64,000 bases of DNA from Musa acuminata AAA Group (Eukaryota > Streptophyta > Magnoliopsida > Zingiberales > Musaceae): contig NC_088348.1 of assembly GCF_036884655.1 (NCBI RefSeq), positions 28,338,501-28,402,500 on the forward strand. Reading direction: 5' to 3'. Of the stretch, positions 25,379 through 37,471 are shown piece after piece. Under the pieces are notes generated by a model, which was given only the letters and a program-made list of their open reading frames with translations, was not told the origin of the DNA and made no database searches. The stretch's first letter is position 1; every line of letters starts with the position of its first letter. The position numbers and the translations under genes are program-made.

Positions 25379-27866
25379 CTCATGTGCAAATTTTCTTTTT
25401 GAAAGAATGAGAGGGAGGAATACATTGTACCTTCCAATTGACCCCATTTTTCCCAATCTGCATGTTCAAATGTTGCATTCAGTGCTTCTGCAAAGGTGTA
25501 CATTTCCACCAAAAGAAAATTAATTAAAACAGTTATTGGCATAAAACCTTTGGAGCATGTCACTATGCAAATAGACCAGATACTGGCCAAGCTTGACACC
25601 AATATGGTACTGGTTATTCTTATGCCTCGCTGAAGATGTAGGATCTGAACGCAAATCTTTCCCCAGAACAGCCCTATTGATGCATCTAATAAATAAAGTT
25701 TTAGAAAATAGCAGTGTTAATAAAATTACCTCCAATTATCTCAAGCTCCTTTCCGTCTATTATGGTGTAACCATCCAACAAAGTCTCAACTCTCTCATCA
25801 ATATGATAATTTTCAAGATATTCTGGTAGAACTGGAGAGCAATCTGTATGCAGCTCCTGCTGCAGCAATGTAGAACTAGATGTTTCTGGACAAAGAATTC
25901 CAGCATCAACTAACAAATTCCCTGGGGCTTCTGGAGGGCTTACCATCTGTGTGACAACATCTGAAACAACAGAGGACAAGTTCAAAGGCACCAAAGGGGA
26001 AGCAGCATTTTCAACAGTTACCCACCTGTCACTGTCAGCATGTTTTATCAAATGATCAGAATGAAGGACCCCTTCATCCACTAGATGTTTGAGATCAACT
26101 AGTTTTGAGGGTCCTTGTTCCATACCAAAGTGATCAAGATAAAACCACTTTCCAGCATCAATATTGGATGATACAGGATCACGGGGTGGTGTGTCAGATA
26201 TATCCATATCCTCCTCCATTGAGGATGGATCTTCAAGAACCCCTGCAGGGGGAGGAGGTGGTGGAAGTGCAGGTGGAGGAGGCAGTGGTGGTGGAGGAGG
26301 AAGGGGAGTCTCGCTAGACTGCCTATTTGAATTCTGCAACAGTTTTTCCTTATTATCAGCGGCACATCTGTCAGAGCTGCTCTTATTTGACTTATTCTTA
26401 AGAATATCTTTATCACTGTACTCCTTTCGTCCCAATCTATCATCATGTCTGCTGGACTGCTGCTTTTCACTGCTTCGATTTTTCTTGCTTGACTCACGGT
26501 GTTCTGCAGCATGACGGATATCATGTGGTGACCTCTCTGAATATGCCAGAGTCCGGTCATGGTAATCATGGTGACGAGCTCGTTGTCGTGGAGACCTATT
26601 AGAATGGCTTGGAGTGTGATCCCTGTGATCTGAGTGGCGACTCTTCTCATGTGGGGATCGGTCCAGGCGACGAAGACTTCGCTCTTTGTGATCACGGTGG
26701 TGGGCCCGCTCCTTTAGTGATCGTTCAGAACAATCTGGGCTCTTTTCATGTGGAGACCGGTCCAAGTGACGAGGACTACGTTCCCTGTGATCCCGGTGGT
26801 GGGTGCGCTCCTTTGGTGACCGTTCAGAACATCCTGGGCTGCGGCCATGGGAACCTCGGGAAGCCAAGGATGAGTCATTGAACCTAGAAGATGAGTGCTT
26901 GTTGATGGATGAAACCTTCGAGACTGAAGTGGTCTCATTTCTTCGTGAATTAGTGGAATAATTAATCTCTTCAGGCTTCCAATGTGTCTTTGAACCTGAT
27001 TGATCAGATGAATCAAAATGGTGCTTGTGGTTACTGATCTCAGACTCTACAGCTTGCCATTTGGGCCACTTTCCCATATTTCCCCCCATATCACGGCTCT
27101 TTCCATTGCTAACATCGTGCTTAACCTCACCAGGTTCAACTTCAGAAGGTCGTGAGAATTTCTTAGAATCCCTCTCATGCATGCTGCCATCAGATCTTGA
27201 TGAAGATGACCTCTTCCTGAAGTCAGTATCACTTGGGCGTCCATCTTTTCTCCGGTGACTGTCCTCCGGGGTGCGCTCTAGATCACTTTTCCTTGATCTC
27301 TCTGGAACAAATTCACCCTTCTCCAAATCCACCTTCCTTCCTCTGGATGACTGATAGAGAGACTTTTCCAATTCTCTTGATGAGTTCCATTTACCAGGCA
27401 CAAAATCCCTCCTTTCCAGCTCCCCTTTATTCCGCCTATCTGAAATGACTTCTCCCTTTTCCAACTCATCTCTCCTCCGTCTTTCTCCCACCTCAAGTTC
27501 ACTTTTCCTCCATTTCTTAGGAACGAACTCCCCCTTCTCAATTTCTCCATTCTGAAGCTCCCCTTTCTCCAATTCCCCTTTTTGCAACTCTCCTTCCTCC
27601 ATCTCCTCTTTCCTATGCCTCTCCAGCCCAAGTTTCCCAATCTCCAACTCTCCCTCCTTCACCCTCCTATCCAATTTCAGACCTTTTACAACACCAGACT
27701 CGCCTTTCCTCTCGACCTCCTCCCCCATCTCGCCATTCCTCGCCTTCTTCTCTGCCATAAAGGGGCTCGAAGTAAGCACGCCTTTGCCGCCACAGAGTGA
27801 CTCCGGAATCGGGAACCTCTCCATGATATGCTGCGAGGGTGCGCACGCGACCCCTCCCTCTTCCAT
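13936..27866 (-). CDS. ATXR3: Histone H3-K4 methyltransferase ATXR3/SDG2-like (SET domain)
   Basis: Twenty coding exons by my model: 27866-25730, 25487-25431, 24669-23425, 22945-22569, 22486-21935, 21828-21728, 21457-20611, 20521-20318, 20217-20146, 18012-17902, 17808-17708, 17308-17209, 17130-17035, 16566-16399, 16309-16184, 16098-16045, 15330-15083, 15000-14892, 14794-14492 and 14100-13936. They total 7173 nt, 2390 aa, close to the ~2335 aa of Arabidopsis SDG2. Exon 1 encodes KGE/ELEKGE-type charged repeats, an RS/RH-rich stretch with a 33-residue tandem repeat, poly-proline, and a GYF-like module (GKWFYLDHFGMEQGPS). A second GYF-like module (GDWFYLDGAGYEHGP) lies near residue 980. An F-box-like segment (SLLSSAATCKHWNSV) precedes acidic linkers. 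SET spans about 1840-1970 with SRICHSCRPNC and GYGEEITFDYNS; post-SET CLCGSQVC follows. The C-terminal plant-specific part contains ENYCLGQLIYWY. SDG2 is the main H3K4 trimethylase of plants and acts in the nucleus. One intron uses a GC donor (15082). Confidence 0.95.
25350..25378. repeat. (AG)n microsatellite in ATXR3 intron 2
   Basis: About 14 AG dinucleotides within the intron between the exons ending at 25431 and starting at 24669 (minus strand). Simple repeat, no coding role. Confidence 0.95.
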
Positions 27867-29300
27867 GGAACTCCACCCGGAACCCTAGGGCGGGTCCAGA
27901 GCCTGACCCGTGCCGCCAAAACCCTAACTTTCGACTGCTTCGGGGCTGTCGATGCTCTTCTTCGCATCCGCAGCGCCTCCGACCGCCGGCTCCAACCGAA
28001 ACCCTAACAAACGGCAAGATTAAATCTTTTCATCACCCAGACGAATCAAGAACCAAGAATGAACGCAATGCAAGAATTCCGGCAAGAAAGCACGGGAATC
28101 CAAAATTCCGCGCCGGAAACCCTAGAATTCTAGCGGAGAAAAGGAGAAAGCGAAGAAGGGTGGAGGGTGGGGAGGGGAAGCTCACCGTGCAGGAGATCGA
28201 CGAATTGGAGCCGTCGATCCGGAGATCTACGGCGGGGTTGCTGCAGGGAAGAGTCGAACGGAAGCCTCCTCGCTCGGTATCTCCCTCTCCGGTGCTCCTT
28301 TCGCGCTCTCTCGCCCCGCCCGACGACCTCGCTGTTATATTCCCTCGGCCGCGCTCGCTCCCTCGCTTCCTCGCTCGCGACGGGGGAGAAGACAGAGTAA
28401 TATATTGTACAAATAATCTCGCATCTTTTCGTGCTCGCGGTCATTTTAATGGCCATACAAGCCTGATACGGGGTATGCGGTAAGCATACCTCCCGGTGAC
28501 ACCCGACAAGTCAGCGGTCAAGGGGTTTTGGAAACACGAGAACCGACCCACAAACGAAGCCCAGAAACGAGAGGACGAGATCACCCAGTGAGACCGGGGC
28601 CCACGATACATACTAACAGGTTCACTCTCCGGTTACGTTTGTTGGTTCGGCAAATCTATTCAAGCGGTCGAGGGGTTCAAAGGACAAACGCCGACCCGCG
28701 AAACGAACCCGGACACGAGAGGACAGGTTTCACCGGATGCCAGCGGGGCCCACACTGTTCTCAGATGAGTTCGTCTGTGGGTGCTTTTATTTTGGGGTAC
28801 GTTTCCGTGTCTCCGTGAGCCTGTTCTTGTTCACAGTGAGAGACTGAATAGATTCCAACATTGAGTGAGTCGCCCATAAATGTCATGAGGTCTCTTCCTT
28901 TGCTATCTCACTTTGTAGTCTCTTTTGCATGAGAACTTCTCTGGCACTGTAGAAAATATTTCGATTCTGCAGACTACAATGATGATATCTTCTGAGGAAA
29001 TGATTGTCTCGAGAAATATATTTGTCTGGAAAAATAATAATAATAATAATAATATTTAAGATCACGAAAAGAAAATGGACGAGTAACGAACGAATAGATA
29101 ATTGTCTTTTCATTGAAGCCTAAATATTAAGATTATATAATAAATAAACAAATAATATTTTATCAACATACTTTGTAATCTTTAAGTTTTCACAATATTT
29201 TTATTATTACTGATTGTATATACGTTCTCCCAATCATACAGGGGAAAAGAAGAAACGTGTCCTTCGGATTGGGCCCAATATATAAGGGCGTCTCCTCCCG
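27867..29300. promoter_or_regulatory. Divergent region between ATXR3 and QCR6
   Basis: The ATXR3 side (27867-28450) is GC-rich. A plausible 5' UTR intron on the minus strand runs from a donor CACG|GTGAGC near 28184 to an acceptor TTTGTTAG near 28004. Between 28450 and 28790 there is an imperfect ~152-bp tandem duplication. From 28860 to 29230 the sequence turns AT-rich with an (ATA)n tract at 29034-29053. The QCR6 leader probably starts near 29290, after 'tatataagggcg' (29279-29290), which could serve as a TATA element. The 5' UTR intron and the TATA box are inferred. Confidence 0.5.
28500..28785. repeat. Imperfect tandem duplication, ~152-bp unit, in the divergent promoter
   Basis: 'agcggtcaaggggttt' near 28512 recurs as 'agcggtcgaggggttc' near 28664. 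In the same order follow 'ccgacccacaaacgaa' with 'ccgacccgcgaaacgaa', 'acgagaggac' (both), and 'accggggcccac' with 'agcggggcccac'. The units are diverged but collinear. Confidence 0.7.
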
Positions 29301-29865
29301 CCCCGCCCCCCAATCCATCGCCTCCTCTTTCTCGATCGAGGTCCGCTTGATTTCGTACTTGGTTGCTGCGGCAGTTCATCTTCTTCTGCATCTTTGGCGG
29401 CTGCTTTGGTAGATCTAATAATAATTGCCTTCTTTCACCGTTCCTTGTGGAAATCTGTTGACTAGTTTTTAGGGTATTGTTTTCTCTCATCTGGTTTTCC
29501 TTTCTTCCATCTTCGAACGAGAACGAATTCAAGTGCTACTAAGCCTCGGGGGCCCTTCTGAACATCTTTTGATTCGGTGCGCGCTATAGAGATCTGATCT
29601 TTCGTGAAACATCCGTGTTTCTGGTTATGGAAACTGGATTTGGGGGTTTGTGAGCTTTTTTTTTCTCAGATTTCCTGGAATAGATTGATCTGTACTTTTT
29701 ATGTTGTTGTTGGTTGGTTCTATCACGGCAATCGGAAAGCAAGATGTTCTATTTGGGGTGCTATTGTCTACCGTATTGTAGAGGAATAGTAAGTGGGAAC
29801 CTGTAATAGAAGTCGGTGTCTTTTTGATGCAGGTACACCGGATACATCAGTTTCTACAAACTAAA

Positions 29866-31847
29866 ATGTGAGTGCCACATTGCGCCGATTAATTTCAGTT
29901 GATGATCTTTATCTTGTTCCTTTTTTTTTTTGGATTGTATGACTCAATTTATTTGTCACCCGTAGGTTTTCTATCCGTGTTTATGCCATTTTATGTGATT
30001 AACAGAAGTTACAATCAACATACCATGTTAAAAAGCGAAAAAATGCAATGTTGTTCTCTAATCCAATATGCATCTAGGGCTATATGCTATCTCCTAGTGC
30101 TGGCAATTTGTTCTTCCACTTAATAACTAATTGTTTTATTACAGTTATTTTCCACCAAGAAGACCTTTTTTTTCTTTGTGGAGCATCGGATGTTACAATT
30201 ACTTTTTTGCTTCAATTTTAGGGCGGATGAGGAACCAGTTGATCCAAAGCAGTATCTTGAGGATACTTGCAAACCAAAGTGTGTACGGCCTTTACGTGCA
30301 TATCAGGTATTTAAGATTGCATTATCATGTCTCATTTCCCTGAAGCTTCATAGCTTGTCATCTTTTATGCACAACTAGTGAGACTGAACCAGGTAGAGAG
30401 TTTGGAATATACTTTTTGTGTAATTGAGGTTCTGATGAACTCTTTATGAACTCCAGATCTTTTGTGTTATTTTGATCAAGTGCTTCTAGTAAATCTGATA
30501 AAAGTTTATTTTCTATATCCCCTTATTTCTGTACTTGTCTATTATGGTTCCTATTTCGATAATTTTGGAACTGTGACTGCAATTCCTTTTGTGAGATCTA
30601 CTTTAAATATAAATTCTGACCTATACCTATTGTTTGATATGCTTAAAGATCTTTCCTCGAGCCTTCAGTGTAATTTGAACGTATTTTAACTTTAAATTTT
30701 AATAACTAGCAAATGATATCTTTATTTACTTCTTATTCTTTATTGTCATGGGATCTATCAGAAACACTTCACTTTGCAAAAATGTCATAGTACTTCACCA
30801 AGATACCAACAAGTCCACTAATTTTTTTTGAACAGTCTGTTCTCTGTGTTTCCCCTTTTTGTGTTTAATTAGTCCTGCTACATTAACATTACTAAATGTT
30901 ATTGATGTTGGTTCAAATAACCTCAGCTATGTCATTTTCCATTTTAGCATTCTGTTTTAGTTAGTTTACCAGAGATAAATCCGAAGCAACAATTGCTCAA
31001 AGCTATCCTTATATGCTGGAGGCTCTGTTTTCTTTCAATTGACGCTTGGTTTGTTTTCTTGCAATTGACGTTTGGTGCTTCTTGGTGGCTCTTTGTTTAA
31101 AAAGTTGGGTTTCAGTCTCTGATTCGAATAGGAGCACGTCATGCTAATGTGCCTCGCATGATCTAGGTTAATGGCTTAGGCGCTGATGACCACATTTAAC
31201 TGTCCATGTGGCTGAGTGCCCTCACGTCTTATGCACAATGATGCAATTATCAAGGGCACGCTCTGAACACATTGGACTGTTCATGTGACTGAAAGCCTGT
31301 GGGTCCTAGGCACAATGACGGTTCTTTTTCCATGGTCATTTTATAAATATAGTCTTGGTTTTGGATCTTGTTTTTCTAAGACTGACCACTTCCTGGTTGG
31401 TATTTCTCTTCTACATGTTGGTTTCCATGAATGAGAAAATATAGGTTAGTAGGTTTTTGATAAGTACATTTAAGTATTAACTGTTAAAATACAGAACATG
31501 TTACTGTTACTCGTACTTAGTTCTTAAAGTTATTTTCACAAAAGTATCATATGCCCTGATTGATTATTTTTCTGTTCTTTACCTTTGTCTTTAAGAAATT
31601 ATTTGACCATCTGCAACATGCATGCTAAAACTCATGCAGGCATGCGTTAAGAGAATCAAAGGAGATGAAACTGGGCATAAGCATTGTACTGGGCAATACT
31701 TTGATTACTGGAAGTGTATCGATGAGTGTGTAAGTACACTTCTCTTTTGTGCATCCATTTCTTCCAGGAAGGAGTAAGAGATGAGCATCAACTGAAACTT
31801 ATTTTCGACCGCAGGTTGCACTTAAGCTTTTCGACAAACTGAAGTGA
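29866..31847 (+). CDS. QCR6: Cytochrome b-c1 complex subunit 6 (hinge protein), QCR6-like
   Basis: Coding exons 29866-29867 (only A and T of the start codon), 30222-30306, 31640-31729 and 31815-31847 give 69 aa, the same length as Arabidopsis QCR6. The protein begins MADEEPVDPKQYLEDTCKPK. It carries the Cys pattern of the hinge family: C-KPKC in exon 2, ACVKRIKGDETGHKHC then YFDYWKCIDEC in exon 3, and ends VALKLFDKLK. The subunit sits on the intermembrane-space side of mitochondrial complex III and helps cytochrome c1 interact with cytochrome c. All introns are GT-AG: donor AT|GTGAGT, acceptor TTTTAG|GGCGG, donor CAG|GTATTT, donor TGT|GTAAGT. A further leader intron ending at the acceptor TTGATGCAG (29824-29832) is likely. 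The first in-frame ATG is created only by splicing; the next Met is not available, which supports this model. Confidence 0.92.
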
Positions 31848-34680
31848 TCGGAAAAGAATCTACATTTCAATAACTTTCATTGAATGTAAAGATTAATCTT
31901 TCTGGAAATTTTTCAAAAGAAAGTAATAAGAACAATTGCCTGGTAGTAACTGCTATAATGTTCTTGTGATCAGCCATTTTGTGCACTAAGATCTGTTTGA
32001 CAATACTACTTCATAGAACAAAAAATTGTTCTTCATTAAATTTTCCTCATCAGGTTTTTCTGATCCTTCACATCAACTCTGGCATTCATTTGGTTCCCAC
32101 TATGTGCTAAATTTACTTCAGTGAGTTTTTGGTCCTTATGGCTGATTTATTTTCTTTGAAAACTTTGAACTTTTAACTTTTGAAGCTTGTTATGGGAACT
32201 TCTGCACAAGGAATGGAGTCATATTTTCTACAAATGGCAAATGATGAAGACGAATATTTTATATCAGCAACATTTGATCACACAATAATTTTTTTTTACT
32301 AAAAATATGGGTATTCAATCTTGGAAGCTTATTATGAATTTATTTAAACTAAAACAGTCAGCATCTTCAAAAGATTTATATCTACGAATGACAAATGATG
32401 AAGACGAGAAATGATGAAGATGAGATTTTATATCAGGACCATTTGATCAAACAATAACTTTTTTTTACTAAAAATATGGCTATTCAATCTTGGAAGCTTT
32501 CTATGAATTTACTTAAACTAAATTAGTTGGCATCTTCAAAAGATTTATATTTAGATGCCTGTCATGCTCTTTGCATAATGTGAATGATGTAAGATTTTGC
32601 CAGATTTAATTGTAAACCCATTTCATCCATTGCCTATAATATGAAAGTATTGTCATATCCTATATTTATAAAATATAATAAATTATCATTTTATTATTCA
32701 TAATTTATAAAATATATTTTTTTTAAATTTAAATTTTTATTTTTATAATAATAAATATTCTATTAATTAGAAAATAACCATATTTTTTTACTAGAATTAT
32801 TAGTTTCTTGCTTTAGATCTATTACAAAGTTATAGATTATTCTAAAAATAAATATAAAATAAAAATATATTAGCAATCACACATATTTGTAGGAACCTTA
32901 GAAAAATCATAAAAATAATCTTCAATGTTCATGAAACAAATATCAATAATTTAATAAAAAATAATATATTGATTCATCATAAAATTTATGCATAAAAAAA
33001 TGATGATAATTTTTTACTTAATAAATAAAGTTATACATCAACCAGAAAAGCGTATATCATACCCATCACACCCGATGATGCATTTTCCCAACAACAAATG
33101 AAGAGATATACTCCACGGGATGAATTCCCCGAATAGAGATAATTTATATCGTACTCCCAACAACTGATGGAGTGATATCCCTCACCCGCCCAAATGGTCT
33201 CCTAACAATGGATGGAGGAATCATTTAGTCGTTACATCTGATGGCCCGCTAATCCTCGAAGGAAATCATCATACCTACCCTCGGTAAGGATATATAAACA
33301 TCCATGATCATTTATTTACATTCATCCATTCATTCACATATGCATCCAAGAAATAGTATGACCAAATATTAAAAGAGATCATGTTTGATGTATGATTTGT
33401 TAGACTATGTCCATTGGTGGCTTTGCACTATGATGAGCCTACGACTCCTTTCACATATTGCACTTTTAATGTAGACCACTAGTCTAGTCACATGTACTAT
33501 ATGGTAACAATCATATCAATATTATAAACTAAAAAAAATTAATAATTATTTTTAAATAATATCTTCGTATAAAGTTTTTAAGTTCATTAAATCATAAAGG
33601 TATGAACTATTAATCTTTTAATAGTTCTCGATTAACTAAAATCCTAATTTGAATAGTTCAATTGATTTAAACTAAACTCAATTCGATTATGACCTAACAA
33701 AACTAACCTCAAATCATTATAAAACCTATATGGAATCACCCTAAACGGGTCTAATTTGGATTTGATGAATCTCAAGTAGGTCGAGTAGGTTTGAACTGGT
33801 CAAGGTGGTTTGGAATCACCCTAAACCGGCTTTAACAGATCAAACATATTTGATTTAGTCAATTAACGAGCTTAAACCAATAAAGGAAGAAGAAATTGGA
33901 CTATATCATATAGTGCTGACCTAAATTAAACTAATTCACCTGAGTCTTGGACAAGTCACATGTGCTGCACATGTATATCTAAAGTAATAAGTGACAATCA
34001 TAGATGTCTTATAAGTCAATCACGTGAGACATGTACTCTTTTTTTATTATAAAAAATCATCTTATATCATTATTTAACACCGAAAGACACTACATAAACC
34101 ATCTTTAATTGAAGGGTTGATCAAAAACTCAAGTATCAAATATCAAAAAATCAAGATCATGATTAGGATAAAACTTATTTAAATTCAAATTGTCAAATCA
34201 TCAAAATCACTTTTAACAAATTCAAAATGACATAAATAGATTCATCGAAAACTTGATAATATTTTAGGGATAGAGACATTTTCAAGAATAATCCATTCCC
34301 TTTTTTATCTGTTTCAATTTATATTATTTATTTTATACAAGCATGTCTTTGCCTTTTTATGCCAAATAAAAACATACATCATCGTTTAAAATCGAAAACC
34401 AAGATTTTATAAAAATCATCAAGATCAAATATAAGATTTCAAATAATCATTATATCATTAAATTATCAAGCATGATTCCATTGAATATAAAGCATATTCA
34501 ATTAAAATTATTTTGTTACCGATAGTTTTAATTCTAATGATCTTTCCTTTATTGTTTTGGCTAGAGAGCTTTATGAAGTATTTTGGATCTCGGTCGAACA
34601 TCCACTATCAAAATATCATTTTTGCTCCTAACTTGTGATTGTAGACATATATACAAGAAAGGAAGTTCTTTTAGGTACGT
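31848..34680. other. AT-rich intergenic region with repeats
   Basis: The first ~200 bp should be the QCR6 3' UTR. 32222-32560 is a two-copy tandem duplication. 33050-33320 carries 'gatgga/ccc aacaac' near-repeats followed by 'tatataaacatcc', reminiscent of a decayed LTR promoter. 33680-33840 has two copies of 'ggaatcaccctaaac'. No open frame above 60 codons and no recognisable gene. Confidence 0.5.
32222..32560. repeat. Tandem duplication, ~169-bp unit
   Basis: 'tttatatcagcaacatttgatca' near 32260 is repeated as 'tttatatcaggaccatttgatca' near 32429. The downstream blocks 'ttactaaaaatatgg.tattcaatcttggaagctt' and 'catcttcaaaagatttatat' are also repeated at the same offset. Similarity is high, so the duplication is more recent than most repeats here. 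Confidence 0.85.
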
Positions 34681-34689
34681 ACCCATTTA

Positions 34690-36200
34690 ACCTTGGGTTA
34701 CTCATAAATATATCTACTAACTTATCATTTTGCATTGAATCATTTAAAATTCCTTTAGGGACCCATATTAACTTATGTGGACTATATCTCTTAAGTGGAC
34801 ATTTATGAGCACAATGTCCAAATTTATAACAAAAGTTATATTTGTTTCGGGGTGAAACATGTAAAGTTGGACCTTTAACAAAGATGATTGGCTTTTAGTG
34901 AGTGTTACCCATAAAGCTAATTCCTTCCTTTCTATGAACATGACCCGTATTAGCAATGATCATGTATTAATAAATTTTCCTTTTTAAATGATTCTAATTC
35001 TACACATTAAGTATAAGTAGTTAATATACACTTATCATACTCACTTTTTAATTGTTCTAAGTTTGCTAGAGAGAGAATCATAATCCTTTTTTAATAACTT
35101 ATTCTTTTTGCTAACTAATTTAAAATCATCAAATAAATCATTAAAAGTATTAAGTAATTCATCATAAGATAAATAAGATTCGTTTAGGTCACATCCCTCG
35201 TCATTGAGTGTTATTAGAGCATAATTTGTGACTTCTTTATTGGTTGGCTCCTCGCCTTCGGATGCACTCGAATCGTCCCAAGTAGCTTTTAGCGCCTTTT
35301 TTTTCTTTAGTTGTTTCTTCTTCACTTAGGGACATCCATTTTTGAAATGCCCTGGCTTCTTACATTCATAGCAAATTATTTGATCTTTTTTAAGTTTATT
35401 TTTATTTTTAATATCTTGTTTAGTTTTATTCTTTTTTATGAATTTTTTTAAAAAAATTTATTAGAAGTGCCAAGTCATCATCATCGTCGTCATCATCACT
35501 AAGTTTTCTCTCAAGTAGTCTTCTTGAGTTCGAAGTGTCAAATCCTTCATGTTCTTTGGAAGGTTGTTCTCAAGTTCTTCATATGTATTGCACATTATTT
35601 CATAGGTCATCAAAGACCCGATAAGTTCTTCGAGTGGAAAGTTGTTCAAGTCCTTAGCTTCTTAAATTGCAGTTACTTGATCCCAACTCTTTGGAAGGGA
35701 TCTTAATATCTTGTTAACAAGTTTAAAATTAGAAAAACTTTTAACAAGTGCTTTTAGACCATTAACGACATCCGTAAACCGGGTATACATGTCTCCAATA
35801 GTCTCGCTTGGTTTCATTCGAAACAATTTATAACTATGAACTAAAAGATTAATTTTTAACTCCTTAACTCTACTCATGCATTCATGTGTGATTTCAAGTG
35901 TATGTCAAATGTCATAAGCTGTTTCGCAAATAGAAACTCGATTGAATTCATTTTTATCCAAAGTACAAAATAAAGCATTCATAGCTTTAGCGTTCAAAGA
36001 GAAAGTCTTCTTCTCCAAATCATTTCAATCGTTCATTGAAAGAAAAGACTTTTGAAATTCGTTTTCAACAATATTCCATAACTCGAAATCCATAGAAATT
36101 AAGAAAATTCTCATTCTAGTTTTCCAATAAGTGTAGTTCGTTCCATTAGACATGGGAGGACATATGATAGAATGACCCTCTTGATTACCAACAAAAGTCA
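34690..36200 (-). pseudogene. Degraded Ty1/copia gag, Sirevirus-type
   Basis: Read on the minus strand from about 36200, the frame begins MTFVGNQEGHS and passes a copia-gag N-terminus with NGTNYTYWKTRMRIF. It continues into the UBN2-type gag domain (about 35877-35662: KPSETIGDMYTRFTDVVNGL, LRSLPKSWDQVTAI). Then follows a classical zinc knuckle CX2CX4HX4C (CYECKKPGHFKNGC, 35375-35331) and a lysine-rich part with ATWDDSSASEGEEPTNKE and LSYDELLNTFNDL. A second partial knuckle lies near 34840-34800 (FCYKFGHCAHKC), followed by KLIWVPKG. These last features are characteristic of the Sirevirus lineage. Several in-frame stops (near 36030, 35920, 35660 and 35470) make it a pseudogene. No integrase or RT follows below 34690. 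Confidence 0.85.
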
Positions 36201-36240
36201 TCTCTCTTAGGTTTTAAACAAATTGAGAGTAACCTTACTA

Positions 36241-36250
36241 TGATACCAAT
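36241..36250 (-). promoter_or_regulatory. Primer binding site of the Sirevirus-type element
   Basis: Reverse-strand ATTGGTATCA (continuing TAGT) lies directly upstream of the gag start. It matches the initiator-Met tRNA complementary PBS (TGGTATCAGAGC) of plant copia elements with some decay. It fixes the inner border of the 5' LTR at 36251. Confidence 0.7.
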
Positions 36251-37011
36251 TATTATAATTAATACGACACTAAGAAAGGGGGTGAATTTGTGCAACGATA
36301 AAAATTATATTAATTTTGAAAACTTCATTCAATAAACTAGTTTTGATAAAGCTCCTATCGGAAAGTAATGAAAGGAATGACTTAAAATAAATGTAAAGTA
36401 TAGAGCGCAGCTAAGTAATGAAAGAATGTAGTAAGGAAATAACATACTAGATTTATAGTGGTTCAAGTGTTGTGACCTACATCCACTTCTGATTCCTCCT
36501 CCGTCGAGGTCATCGACGTCCACCAATGGTCTTCCTTCAATAGGCGAAGACCAACCACCTTCTTACAAAGCTTTCTCCTTTTCACGGGTTCAGGAGATAA
36601 CCCTTACAAGCCTTACACCTCTTCTCTAATAATTATAAAGCTGAAGAAATAGGATGAGGACTCGTAGCACTTTACAACACTTTTATACCCCAATATTTAA
36701 AGATTTTTTTATATTTTTCTGCTCTTTTTGTTACCCTTTCATATAGAAAGAAGTGAGATATTTATAGGCCCCAAATGTTTTAGAATTGGAGTCAAAAAGT
36801 GTCTCTTCCTGGATTTTCGGGGTACTGATGGTACCACTGCTTGACACTCTGACACTAGGCGGTGCCACCGCCCAGTCTGATGGGACTACCGCCTGATAGA
36901 GCATCGGAGACTAGGCTCTGGTGGTACCATCGCCTGACAGCATTAACTGTCAATGGTACCATGGCCTAGACCACCTAGAATGTTGAGCCTCAAGCAGTGG
37001 CACCGCCTAGG

Positions 37012-37457
37012 TGTCACGGACAAACTTCTAAACAGGATGTTTGATGAAATGCTTATGTATGTCCGTGTCTTTTGGTATGTTCATGCTTTGTACAACATGT
37101 AGAGGGACGGCCGAAGGCTTAATAATCCCATTTTAGTTAGGTTGGTGGCCGCTTTAGGCTTGTAAATAAAGGTTGTGTCATGTGGACACGTATGAGAGAT
37201 TTTTGATCTGTAATGGACCATTTTACCCTTTGTTGTGCAACTATTCAGAGCTTGTAAAGTCTGTTTGTAATTTGCATTGTCTATGAAGTGTTTTTCAAAG
37301 ATGTTTGCTTGTGGATCCCGATTAAGGCATTCTCTCTAACCCGTTCTCTCTTTTGTTGGTCTTAAGGGACAATGGGAGGCTTCGGGGAGGCTAACCTTTG
37401 CGGACGGACACGCAAGGGTGCCGCACGACTTAGGCAAAACCATCTAAGTCTGTGATA
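37012..37457 (+). repeat. 5' LTR of the nested LARD-like element
   Basis: 446 bp, starts TGTCACGGACAAAC and ends GTCTGTGATA (the partner ends GTCTGTGACA). The ends form a short inverted repeat TGTCACGGAC / GTCTGTGACA. By eye about 24 substitutions, mostly transitions, and one 1-bp gap distinguish it from the 3' LTR, roughly 5% divergence. The insertion is therefore old but not ancient. Confidence 0.93.
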
Positions 37458-37459
37458 GA

Positions 37460-37471
37460 TGGTATCAGAGC
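37460..37471 (+). promoter_or_regulatory. Primer binding site of the LARD-like element
   Basis: TGGTATCAGAGC, the exact plant PBS complementary to the 3' end of initiator methionine tRNA, two bases downstream of the 5' LTR. Confidence 0.92.

Noticed and set aside
27667..28017. Upstream open frame overlapping the ATXR3 start
   Set aside because: Its first codon at 28017 is TTG, not ATG, and it probably starts inside a 5' UTR intron.
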